Shown here: positions 1-7,853 of the stretch, piece after piece
Layout of the letters: the number at the start of each line of letters is the position of its first letter
Numbering within the stretch: the stretch's first letter is position 1
Assembly (NCBI GenBank): GCA_035519475.1
Contig: DATIWI010000171.1
Span: 1-21,535 of the forward strand
Direction of reading: 5' to 3'
Source: Fen-1467 sp035519475
Lineage (GTDB): Bacteria > Verrucomicrobiota > Verrucomicrobiia > Opitutales > Opitutaceae
DNA length: 21,535 nucleotides
The notes under the pieces: generated by a model
Told to the model about the DNA's origin: nothing
Seen by the model: the letters and a program-made list of their open reading frames with translations, nothing else
Database searches by the model: none
Position numbers and translations under genes: made by a program

Positions 1-2276
1 TGGAGGCCACTCCGGGCCAATGGCAGCCCGTGCCCAAGGTCGGGCCCCGCGTGGTGGATCGCCCGTCGCAGGAAATCAGCGTGCGCCTGGAATATCCTGA
101 CCCCGAGCGCGCCACGGGCGGCGACAATCCCATCACCTACCCCGATCTCCATCTCGGCTACGTCGTCCGGATCGCGCCGGCCGGCCAGTCCTTCAGGATC
201 GTCGTCGATCTGGATCAGCCGCTCCCGGAAGCGTGGGTCGGCCGCCTGGGCTTCAACCTCGAGCTGTTTCCGGGCGCGCTCTTTGGCAAGACCTACTCCC
301 TTGACGGCCATGCCGGCATCTTTCCGCGGCAGGCCGACGGCCCCGGCCACTGCGACGCGGACCGTGAATACGAACTCGCGCCGCTGGCGACGGGGCGCGA
401 GCTGGCGATCGCGCCCGAAGCGGAGGAGCAGCGCATGGTCATCACGGCCGTGGGCGGGGGCGACCTGCAATTGCTCGACGGCCGGGCGCGTCATACCAAC
501 GGCTGGTTCATCGTGCGCGCGCTCGTGCCGCGCGGCGCGACCCGACACGCCATCGAATGGCTGGTCACGCCGCACGCCATCCCCGGCTGGCAGTCGCCGC
601 CCGTGGTGCAGGTCTCCCAGGTGGGCTATCACCCCGGGCAGCGGAAGGTCGCGGTGATCGAGACCGATCCGCGCGACCCGCGCCGGCCGCCGGCGACGCT
701 CTGGCGGATTTCCGCGGGCGGCGGCTGGGAGAAGGCCCTCGAATCGCCGCCGGCGGATTGGGGCCGCTACCTGCGCAGTCGCTATTTTCTGTTCGACTTC
801 ACGGCGGTGACCGCGCCGGGCATGTATGTGGCCGAGTACGGCGGCAGCCGCACCTCCCCGTTCCAGATCGACCCCGCCGTGTACCAACGGCACGTCTGGC
901 AGCCCACGCTGGAGTACTTCCTGCCGATCCAGATGTGCCATATGCGGGTGAACGACCGCTACCAGGTCTGGCACGGCGCGTGCCATCTCGACGATGCGCG
1001 CATGGCGCCGGTGAACCACGTGCATTTCGACGGGTACCATCAAGGTTCCGCCACGCTCACCTCATTCCAGCCCGGCGATCATGTGCCGGGCCTGGACCGC
1101 GGCGGATGGCATGACGCCGGCGATTATGACCTGCGCGTGGAATCGCAGTCCGAGACCATCCGCGGCCTCGCGGTGGCTTACGAGACGTTTCACGTCGACT
1201 ACGACGAGACTACCATCGACCAGCGGAACCGGGTCGTGGAATTGCACCGGCCGGATGGAAAGCCTGACATCCTGCAGCAGATCGAGCATGGCGCCCTCTC
1301 GATCGTGGGCGGCTACCACTCCCTTGGCCGACTCTACCGCGGCATCATCGAGCCCACGCTCCGGCAGTACGTGATGCTCGGCGATCCCGTCAATCTGACC
1401 GACAACACCGTTTTTCAGCCGGGGTACGTTGGGGCCGCGGTTCCGGCGGTCGGCCTGCCGGGCTCCGCCGACGACCGCTGGGTGTTCACCGAGGACAATC
1501 CCCGCCGGGAATTGCAGGTGGCGGCGGGGCTCGCAGCCGCCGCCCGCGCACTCCGGGGCTTCGACGACGACTTGGCGCAAGACTGCCTCCGCGTCGCGGA
1601 GCAGCTCTGGAGCGCCCCGCGGGCGAAGCAGCCGCTCACGCGCGTTGATGCGGCCGTCGAACTGCTGGCGACAACCGGCGACCCCAAGTACGCGGAAGCT
1701 CTGGTGAGCAGTGTGGATCTCCTCTGCGCCAATTTGGCGGACACGGGCTGGCTGGCGGCGCGATCGCTGGCGCTGGTGCACGACGAGGCTTACCAGCGGA
1801 AAATCCGCGCCGCCCTGACGGCGTATCGCGCGGAGATCGAGCGGCTGGCGCGCGGGACCCCCTACGGCGTTCCCTACGAGCCCGAGATCTGGGGCTACGG
1901 CTGGGAGATCCAGCACTGGGGAATGCAGCAGTATTTCCTCCACATCGCCCTGCCCGACGTCTTTCCGGCCGATTACGCGCTGAACGCGCTGAACTTCATG
2001 CTCGGCTGCCATCCCGGCGCCAACACCGCCTCCTTTGTGTCCGGGGTGGGCGCGAATTCGCTCACGGTGGCCTACGGTTTCAACCGGGCGGACTGGACCT
2101 ACCTGCCCGGCGGCATCGCCTCCGGCACGGCTTTGATCCGGCCGGATTTTCCCGAACTCCTGACGTGGCCGTTCCTCTGGCAGCAAACCGAGTACGTGCT
2201 CGGCGAGGGCACGACGGACTATCTGTTCCTCGTGCTGGCGGCGGACCAGATGTGCCATCAGCGCGGAGGCGGATGA
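1..2276 (+). CDS. Glycoside hydrolase family 9 (endoglucanase-like), 5' end outside window
   Basis: The reading frame is open from the first complete codon (nt 3), so the gene very probably starts upstream; the GTG at 30 is the first start-like codon but need not be the true start. The N-terminal third is beta-rich and includes an Ig-like segment typical of the N-terminal domain of bacterial GH9 enzymes (PPVVQVSQVGYHPGQRKVAVI, about nt 597-660). The catalytic module carries GGWHDAGDYD (nt 1101-1130), whose DAGD aspartates match the GH9 nucleophile-activating base. Near the C-terminus, LGCHPGANTASFVSGVG and WPFLWQQTEYVLGEG (Glu at nt 2190-2192) correspond to the second GH9 signature with the acid Glu. 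The usual HHR motif is not obvious, so it belongs to a divergent subgroup and substrate (beta-glucan or another beta-linked glycan) is unproven. It converges on the Ehr operon with 27 bp between the stops. Confidence 0.88.
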   Translation, partial: EATPGQWQPVPKVGPRVVDRPSQEISVRLEYPDPERATGGDNPITYPDLHLGYVVRIAPAGQSFRIVVDLDQPLPEAWVGRLGFNLELFPGALFGKTYSLDGHAGIFPRQADGPGHCDADREYELAPLATGRELAIAPEAEEQRMVITAVGGGDLQLLDGRARHTNGWFIVRALVPRGATRHAIEWLVTPHAIPGWQSPPVVQVSQVGYHPGQRKVAVIETDPRDPRRPPATLWRISAGGGWEKALESPPADWGRYLRSRYFLFDFTAVTAPGMYVAEYGGSRTSPFQIDPAVYQRHVWQPTLEYFLPIQMCHMRVNDRYQVWHGACHLDDARMAPVNHVHFDGYHQGSATLTSFQPGDHVPGLDRGGWHDAGDYDLRVESQSETIRGLAVAYETFHVDYDETTIDQRNRVVELHRPDGKPDILQQIEHGALSIVGGYHSLGRLYRGIIEPTLRQYVMLGDPVNLTDNTVFQPGYVGAAVPAVGLPGSADDRWVFTEDNPRRELQVAAGLAAAARALRGFDDDLAQDCLRVAEQLWSAPRAKQPLTRVDAAVELLATTGDPKYAEALVSSVDLLCANLADTGWLAARSLALVHDEAYQRKIRAALTAYRAEIERLARGTPYGVPYEPEIWGYGWEIQHWGMQQYFLHIALPDVFPADYALNALNFMLGCHPGANTASFVSGVGANSLTVAYGFNRADWTYLPGGIASGTALIRPDFPELLTWPFLWQQTEYVLGEGTTDYLFLVLAADQMCHQRGGG

Positions 2277-2303
2277 CCGGGGCGGCACCGATCCCGCGAG
2301 CGA

Positions 2304-3152
2304 TCACCCGCGCGGGAGCCGCCCGAGGGCAAGCAGGATGCCGTGCAGGAGCGCGTGCGGGCTGGGCGGGCAACCCGGGATGTACACGTCCACCGGGAGC
2401 ACCGCGTCCACCGCGCCGCGCGTCGCGTAATTCACCCCGAAGATGCCGCCGCTGCAGCCGCACGCCCCCACCGCCGCGACCAGCCGCGGCGCCGGCATGG
2501 CGTCGTAGGTCTTGCGCAGCGCGAGCTCCATGTTGCGGGTCACCGGACCGGTGACGAGGAGCATGTCGGCATGGCGGGGTGACGCGACGAAATGAAGGCC
2601 GAAGCGTTCGAGGTCATAGACGGGGCTGTTGAGGCCCCCGATCTCGACTTCGCAGCCGTTGCAGGAACCGGCGTCCACCTCGCGGATGTGCAGCGAGCGG
2701 CCCAACACCTGGGCCGCCCGCGCCTGGATCTGCGCCCCGAGTGTCTCGACGGCCGCGGGCGCGACCTCCGACACCTCGCGGGCGGGCGCGGCGATCAGCG
2801 CTTCCTGGGTGCCGTCGGCGCGGAGCCGGTAATCGGCGCGGGTGACGAGATCCGCGCGGATTTCCGCCGCGCAGGCGCCGACGTTGGTCATCCGGATCGC
2901 CGGATCGACCTCGGCGCAGAGCCCGCAGAAAATGCATTGAGCCAGGTCGAGCCGGGCGTGGCGTACGCCGCCGGCGTCGGCCACGGCGATGGCGCCGGTC
3001 GGACAGATCGCGGCGGCGGGGCGCGCATCCCGCCAGGCGGCCCAGTCAATCTCCGGACGGCCGCGCGCCCGCGGGGCAGCCGCGGGCGGGTTCGCCGGGA
3101 AGGGTTCGGTGACCACTCCCACCCGCAGACTTTCGCGAAGCACGTTGAGCAT
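2304..3152 (-). CDS. ehrS: Ehr complex small FeS subunit (HyfI/NuoB-like) fused to a ferredoxin-like domain
   Basis: 282 aa. The C-terminal domain is the NuoB/HyfI electron-transfer subunit: SCNGCEVEIGG (Cys164, Cys167), GACGCSGG (Cys231, Cys233) and YIPGCPPSP (Cys261) supply the ligands of the [4Fe-4S] cluster next to the large subunit (N2/proximal). The N-terminal 95 residues resemble a 2[4Fe-4S] ferredoxin (HycF/HyfH-like) with one site erased: Cys50 (CPTGAI) plus Cys73, Cys76 and Cys79 (CIFCGLC) complete one cluster, whereas the first CxxCxxC is absent and the last cysteine of the second motif is Asp83. It therefore probably carries two clusters in one cytoplasmic polypeptide. The ATG follows the stop of the large-subunit gene by 3 nt, so it is the last gene of the operon. 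Family assignment is firm; the Ehr label rests on the large subunit next to it. Confidence 0.92.
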   Translation of the reverse strand: MLNVLRESLRVGVVTEPFPANPPAAAPRARGRPEIDWAAWRDARPAAAICPTGAIAVADAGGVRHARLDLAQCIFCGLCAEVDPAIRMTNVGACAAEIRADLVTRADYRLRADGTQEALIAAPAREVSEVAPAAVETLGAQIQARAAQVLGRSLHIREVDAGSCNGCEVEIGGLNSPVYDLERFGLHFVASPRHADMLLVTGPVTRNMELALRKTYDAMPAPRLVAAVGACGCSGGIFGVNYATRGAVDAVLPVDVYIPGCPPSPHALLHGILLALGRLPRG

Positions 3153-3155
3153 GGT

Positions 3156-4751
3156 TCAGCGGTCCGTACCGGAGTACGAGAGGTTGAAGCTCTTGTTCAC
3201 CACCGGGAAATCCGGGATGATGTTGCCGGGAATCGCCTCGGTCAGCGCCGGCCAGTTCTGGAGCGACGGATCCTTGACCTTGCAGCGGGCGAGCCGGTTG
3301 CCGGGAGCCGTGCGGATCCAGTGGAAGATCTCGCCGCGCCAACCCTCGGCATAGCCCAGCGCGACCCGGCCGGACGGCACTTCGCCGACCTCCGTCCGCC
3401 ACGGGCCGGCCGGCAGCTGCGCCAGCACCTGCCGGAGGATCGCCAGCGACTGGCCGACCTCCTCCCGCCGGACCACGAGCCGGTGCTGAACGTCGCCCGC
3501 GTCAAAAACGGGCACGGTGAACTTCACCTGATCATAGAACGCATGGGGAAAATCGCGGCGCAGATCGCGGTCGACGCCGGAGGCGCGGCCCGCGAGGCCG
3601 ACGACGCCCAGGTCGCGCGCCACGCCCGGCGGGAGGACGCCGGCGGTCTCGAGTCGGTCGCGCGTGCCCGACGATTCCCGGATGAGCTCGACGAGCGCCG
3701 CGAACTCGCGCTGCAGCCAGGCGAGCAGCCGGGCCAGCGCGCCCTGCCCCTCGGCGTCGAGATCGGACCGCACGCCGCCGAGGCACGCCATGCCGCGCAG
3801 CAGGCGGTTGCCGGTGATCTGCTCGTTGGCGCGCAGCACCTGCTCCTTCAGCCGCATCGCGTGCATGTTGGCGGTGACAAACGCCACATCGGTGCAGATG
3901 GCGCCGATGTCCCCCAAGTGATTGTAGAGCCGCTCCAGCTCGAGGCAGACGGTGCGCAGGGCGCGGGCCCGCGGCGGCACGGTCACCCCTGCCGCCCGCT
4001 CGACTGCGTGGCAGAAGGCCGTGGCGTGCGCGAAGCCCGAGTCGCCCGAGATGCTCTCCGCCAGCCGCACGCCGTGCGCAACGGGCAGGTGCTCGAAGAG
4101 CTTCTCGGTGCCCTTGTGCGTGTAGAACAGGCGCAGCTGGAGGTAGAGCACCGGCTCGCCCGCCACGCTGAAAAGAAAATGACCCGGCTCAATGATGCCG
4201 GCGTGGACCGGCCCCACCGGCACCTGGAAGACCCCCTCCCCCTCCACTTCGCGGAACTTGTGCCGGGCGCCCTCGAAGGGCGGCAGCACGGTGTGCAGAT
4301 CGAAGTCCTTGCGGAGCGGATGCACCTCGGGCCAGTCGTCGTGAAGCGCGCAACGGCGCGGATTCGGATGGCCGAGCAGCTTGAGGCCGAACAGATCCTG
4401 GATCTCCCGCTCCTGCCAGTTGACGGCGTGGACGGCGTCGGTCAGCGACGCGAACTCCGGCTTCTCCGGCGGCACCGGCACGCGCAGGATCACGAACCCG
4501 TGCGCCGCGTCGAGGGCGAAGACATAGTACAGGTGGAACGCGCCGTCGCTCTCGCGGGCGTCGTCCCCCAGCAGGAGCGCCAGCCGCGCCTGCCACTTCC
4601 GGTACAGCTGCGCGCAGAAACCCGCGACGACCTCCATCGGCCCGTGGAAGTAGATTTCGTTGGCCCGCGGCGCGTCCACCGCGGCGAAACGGCCGGGAAA
4701 GCTCTCCTGCAGGTCGGCCACGACCGGCGCCAGTTCGGGGAGCGTGTTCAC
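3156..4751 (-). CDS. ehrL: Ehr complex large subunit (fused NuoC-NuoD / HyfG-like) lacking the [NiFe] ligands
   Basis: 531 aa from the GTG at 4751, chosen because GGAGG lies 7 nt upstream and the GTG overlaps the TGA of the preceding gene (GTGA). Residues about 1-165 are a NuoC (30 kDa) domain with WQEREIQDLFGLKLLGHPN and HPLRKDF; the rest is a NuoD/HyfG 49 kDa domain with PVGPVHAGIIEPGHFLF and LELERLYNHLGDIGA. In real group 4 hydrogenases the N-terminal motif reads RxCGxCGFAH and the C-terminal one DPCxSCTDR. Here they read SISGDSGFAHA (Ser235, Ser238) and LSYSGTDR (Ser525, Gly528), so all four Ni ligands are gone. Known Ehr complexes have this feature. It should transfer electrons or couple to a quinone or other acceptor instead of making H2; the acceptor is not visible in the sequence. 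Confidence 0.93.
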   Translation of the reverse strand: MNTLPELAPVVADLQESFPGRFAAVDAPRANEIYFHGPMEVVAGFCAQLYRKWQARLALLLGDDARESDGAFHLYYVFALDAAHGFVILRVPVPPEKPEFASLTDAVHAVNWQEREIQDLFGLKLLGHPNPRRCALHDDWPEVHPLRKDFDLHTVLPPFEGARHKFREVEGEGVFQVPVGPVHAGIIEPGHFLFSVAGEPVLYLQLRLFYTHKGTEKLFEHLPVAHGVRLAESISGDSGFAHATAFCHAVERAAGVTVPPRARALRTVCLELERLYNHLGDIGAICTDVAFVTANMHAMRLKEQVLRANEQITGNRLLRGMACLGGVRSDLDAEGQGALARLLAWLQREFAALVELIRESSGTRDRLETAGVLPPGVARDLGVVGLAGRASGVDRDLRRDFPHAFYDQVKFTVPVFDAGDVQHRLVVRREEVGQSLAILRQVLAQLPAGPWRTEVGEVPSGRVALGYAEGWRGEIFHWIRTAPGNRLARCKVKDPSLQNWPALTEAIPGNIIPDFPVVNKSFNLSYSGTDR

Positions 4752-6232
4752 GGCCGACCTCCGATGATGTCCGCGGCCTGGTGCAGGACCGCCAGCACCG
4801 GCGGCGGCAGCCACACGCTGAACAGCAGCAGCCCGCCCAGCAGCAGACCCATCGCAGGGACGCCATCCCAGGCGCGGCCGTCGTGGGCGCGCGCCACCTT
4901 CGGCTGGCCGGGCAGGATCCGCGTCAGCTGCAGGAGGAGGCCGCCGAAGCAGGCGATCAGCGCCGCCAGCAGCAGCACACTCACCGCGATCTGCCCCGCC
5001 GCGATGCCCCCGCCGATCACCGTCAGCTCGCTGAAGAACAGCCCGAACGGCGGCAGCCCGGCCGCGGCCACCGCCCCCAGGCCCAGGCCGAGCGCGGTCA
5101 CCGGCAGCGTCACCATCACGCCGTGGCCGATGCCGCGGAATTCGAGGGTGTGGTAGGACTGGTGGAGGTTGCCCGCCGCGAAGAACAGCACCGGCTTGGT
5201 CAGGGCGTGATAGCCCATGTGCAGCAGCGCGCCGAAGATCGTGAGCGGCGTGCCCAGCCCGATGCCGACGCAGATGACGCCGATGTGCTCAAGGCTCGAA
5301 TAGGCGAGCATTCGCTTGAGATTGTCCTGCACCAGAATGAAGGGCGCGGCCAGGAAGAGGGAGAGCAGCCCGAGCGCGAGCACCAGCTGGCGGCTGAAGC
5401 CCGCGCCGAGGCACGCGCTGCTGAGAATGTGGAAACGCAGGAGGGCGTAGAGCGCGATCTTCAGCGACACGCCGGACAGCATCGCGCTGGTGGGCGACGG
5501 CGCCTCGCTGTGCGCGTCGGGCAGCCAGGTGTGCATGGGCGCCAGGCCGGCCTTGGTGCCGTATCCCACCAGCGCAAACACGAACGCCAGCCGGACCAGC
5601 CGCGGATCGAGCTGCGGCGCCACGGTCATGAGGTGCGACCAGTTGAAGCTCGGGAACGGCAGGGGATTGTTTTTGCACGCGGCGGCGTAGATGAACACCG
5701 TGCCCAGCAGCGCCAGCGCCAAGCCCAGGCCGCCGAGCATGACGTACTTCCACGCCCCCTCGAGCGAGGTCCGGCGGTTGTAGAGCGCCACCAGCAGGAC
5801 GGAGGACAGCGCGGTCGCCTCCACGGCCGCCCACATCACGCCCAGGCTGTCGGCGAGCACGACCAGAAACATGCCGGCGGCAAAAAGCGGCGTGAGGACG
5901 AAGAACTCCCGCAGGCGGCCGGGGGTGATTACGCCCGCCGCCAGATCGCGCTGGAAGTAACGGCCGGCGTCCAGCGCGGTCGCCAGCGAGACGATCGCAA
6001 TCAGCAGAACCATCCAGGCGCTCAGGGCGTCGGCGCGGAGAAACCCGCCCCCTTCCGTGACGGGGCCGCCCGCCAGCACCCGCCGCAGCAGGCCGAGGCC
6101 GAGGGCGAGCGTGACGCCGAAGGCGAGCACATTCAGCCCCGCCATCGCCCGCCGCGAACGGAGCGGCAGGCAGGCGAGTCCGGCGGCGGCCGGCACGGCC
6201 AGGAGAAGCGTGAGCAGGTGCATCGAGGTCAT
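4748..6232 (-). CDS. ehrD: Ehr complex membrane subunit, NuoN/HyfF-like antiporter-type
   Basis: 494 aa with about 13-14 hydrophobic segments, the length expected of HyfF/NuoM/NuoN antiporter-like subunits. Residues typical of the proton channel are present: Glu138 (AAVEATALSS), Lys227 (GYGTKAGLAPMHTWLPDAHSE), His241 and Lys258 (GVSLKIALYAL), plus the NLKRMLAYSSLEHIG segment that follows in the family. It should form one proton- or sodium-translocating module in the cytoplasmic membrane. Its ATG overlaps the stop of the HyfE-like gene (ATGA), and its own TGA overlaps the GTG of the large subunit, so translation is coupled at both ends. The subunit letter follows the usual Ehr naming by homology. 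Confidence 0.92.
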   Translation of the reverse strand: MTSMHLLTLLLAVPAAAGLACLPLRSRRAMAGLNVLAFGVTLALGLGLLRRVLAGGPVTEGGGFLRADALSAWMVLLIAIVSLATALDAGRYFQRDLAAGVITPGRLREFFVLTPLFAAGMFLVVLADSLGVMWAAVEATALSSVLLVALYNRRTSLEGAWKYVMLGGLGLALALLGTVFIYAAACKNNPLPFPSFNWSHLMTVAPQLDPRLVRLAFVFALVGYGTKAGLAPMHTWLPDAHSEAPSPTSAMLSGVSLKIALYALLRFHILSSACLGAGFSRQLVLALGLLSLFLAAPFILVQDNLKRMLAYSSLEHIGVICVGIGLGTPLTIFGALLHMGYHALTKPVLFFAAGNLHQSYHTLEFRGIGHGVMVTLPVTALGLGLGAVAAAGLPPFGLFFSELTVIGGGIAAGQIAVSVLLLAALIACFGGLLLQLTRILPGQPKVARAHDGRAWDGVPAMGLLLGGLLLFSVWLPPPVLAVLHQAADIIGGRP

Positions 6233-6900
6233 CCCTTCAGCTGGCTGAGCTTGCTGACATCCATCGACGCAAACGTCTCACGGATGCGATAGACGAGGAG
6301 GCCCAGGATGATCACGCCCACGAGCACGTCGAAGAAGATGCACAGCTCGACCACGAGCGGCATGCCGTAGGTGGTGAGCGCGACCGCCGCCAGCATCACC
6401 CCGTTCTCGACGGTGAGCAGGGCCAGCACCTGGGTGATCGCCTTGCGGCGGTTGATCATGAGAAAGAAGCCGGTCAGCACGAGCGTGAGGGCGACCGCCA
6501 GGGTGTTGTTGCCCAGCCGCTCGAGGGCGGTGAAGGGACGCGCCACGACGTAGCCGAGCACGGTCAGGCCGCCGCAGAGGAGCATGGAGGTGGGGAAATT
6601 CACCAGCGGCTCGATCTCCTGGACGATGCGCATGCGCCGCACCTGCCGATCCAGCAGCCACGGCAGGAACAGCACCTTGCCCGCCAGCGTCAGCGCGACG
6701 ACGACGTAGACGTGGACGGCGCCGTGAAAGGAGGCCACGACGCCCCCGATTCCCGCCAGAAACAGCGACTGCACGGCGAACAGCCGGATGCTCGTCAGCA
6801 GCATGCGCTGCACCACCAGCAGCAGCTGCACCACCAGCATCAAGACGGCGAGCAGGGCGATGAGCTGCGCCGCGATGTCGGATGAAATCACCGGGTTCAT
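6229..6900 (-). CDS. ehrC: Ehr complex membrane subunit, HyfE-like (NuoK-related)
   Basis: 223 aa, the usual length of HyfE, with about six to seven membrane segments. The C-terminal half resembles NuoK/MrpC: AITQVLALLTVENGVMLAAVAL contains the conserved Glu in the NuoK-type helix, and a second acidic position is found in the last helix region (MPLVVELCIFFDVLVGVIILG). These carboxylates are part of the proton pathway in complex I relatives. Its start overlaps the TGA of the NuoH-like gene by one base (TGATG), and its stop overlaps the next ATG. This subunit type occurs in hydrogenase 4/FHL-2-like and Ehr clusters and not in standard 14-subunit complex I, which supports the assignment. Confidence 0.9.
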   Translation of the reverse strand: MNPVISSDIAAQLIALLAVLMLVVQLLLVVQRMLLTSIRLFAVQSLFLAGIGGVVASFHGAVHVYVVVALTLAGKVLFLPWLLDRQVRRMRIVQEIEPLVNFPTSMLLCGGLTVLGYVVARPFTALERLGNNTLAVALTLVLTGFFLMINRRKAITQVLALLTVENGVMLAAVALTTYGMPLVVELCIFFDVLVGVIILGLLVYRIRETFASMDVSKLSQLKG

Positions 6901-7853
6901 CAGGACGCCTGTTGGAAGAGAAACGTGGAAAACAGCGCCAGCGCGGCCAGGACGAAGGCGGCGCTGAGCAGGTCGGGCACGCGGAAGAGGCGCAGCTTGG
7001 CGTTGGTGGTCTCAACCACCACGACGATGCCGGCGACGACCAGCACCTTGGCCAGGTAGGCGGCGAGCCCGAAGGCGAGCGCCCCGGGGGTCGCGGCCGG
7101 CGCCAGACCATAGGGGAAGAACACGTTCACGAGCAGCGTCATCAACACGAGTTGCTTGAGCGACGCGCCCCACTCCATGAACGCCAGGTGCCGGCCCGAG
7201 TACTCCAGCAGCATGGCCTCATGGATCATGGTCAGCTCGAGGTGCGTCGCCGGATTGTCCACCGGGATGCGCCCGGTCTCGGCCAGCAGCACGATGAAGA
7301 GGGCGGCGAAAGCCAGCACCTGCCGCGGGTTGAGCCAGCTCCACGTCGGCCCCAGGGAGGCCGCCGCGATGCGGCTGAGGTCGGTCGAGCCGGCCGCGAT
7401 GGCCACCGTGAAGATGGCCAGCATGAGCGCCGGCTCGGCGACCGCGGCGATGGTCATCTCGCGGCTGCTGCCCATGCCGCCGAAGGCGCTGGCGGGATCG
7501 AGCCCGCCCAACGCGAGAAAGAAGCGTCCCAGCGCGAGCAGGCCCACCAGCGCCAGCGCACCGCCAAACAGGCTGAGCGGCGCCTGCACCGTCACCATCG
7601 GAACCAGGAGCCCGGCCAGGACGGCGGTGACGAAGACGACGTACGGCGCGACCGAGAACACCCAGGAGGCGTGCTCGGAGATGACCATGTCCTTGCGCAG
7701 GAACTTGCCGAGGTCGAGATACGGCTGCCAGACCGGCGGCCCGCGGCGATTCTGGAGCCGGGCCTTGGCCGTGCGGACAAACCCGCTGACCAGCGGCGCG
7801 AGCAGCAGGAGCGCCGCCGTTTGCAGGGCGATGGCTGGGGCGGCGAGATTCAT
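6900..7853 (-). CDS. ehrB: Ehr complex membrane subunit, NuoH/HyfC-like
   Basis: 317 aa with about eight transmembrane helices, typical for NuoH/HycD/HyfC. Family signatures are RRGPPVWQPYLDLGKFLRKD (about residues 37-56) in the first cytoplasmic loop and AETGRIPVDNPATHLELTMIHEAMLLEYSG, the conserved acidic loop that in complex I lines the quinone cavity and the entry of the proton path. This subunit links the peripheral FeS arm to the membrane arm. Start and stop overlap the neighbours (ATGA at 7850-7853, TGATG at 6898-6902), so it is translated with the rest of the operon. No residue of the signature appears damaged. Confidence 0.93.
   Translation of the reverse strand: MNLAAPAIALQTAALLLLAPLVSGFVRTAKARLQNRRGPPVWQPYLDLGKFLRKDMVISEHASWVFSVAPYVVFVTAVLAGLLVPMVTVQAPLSLFGGALALVGLLALGRFFLALGGLDPASAFGGMGSSREMTIAAVAEPALMLAIFTVAIAAGSTDLSRIAAASLGPTWSWLNPRQVLAFAALFIVLLAETGRIPVDNPATHLELTMIHEAMLLEYSGRHLAFMEWGASLKQLVLMTLLVNVFFPYGLAPAATPGALAFGLAAYLAKVLVVAGIVVVVETTNAKLRLFRVPDLLSAAFVLAALALFSTFLFQQAS

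Noticed and set aside
3156..4751. Active [NiFe] hydrogenase
   Set aside because: All four cysteines that bind nickel and iron are replaced, and no maturation (hyp) genes lie in the window.
2592..5156. Long open frame (854 codons) on the plus strand opposite the Ehr genes
   Set aside because: It is antisense to genes with clear domains, is rich in Arg, Gln, His and Glu as expected from GC-skewed shadows, and has no recognisable motif or ribosome binding site.
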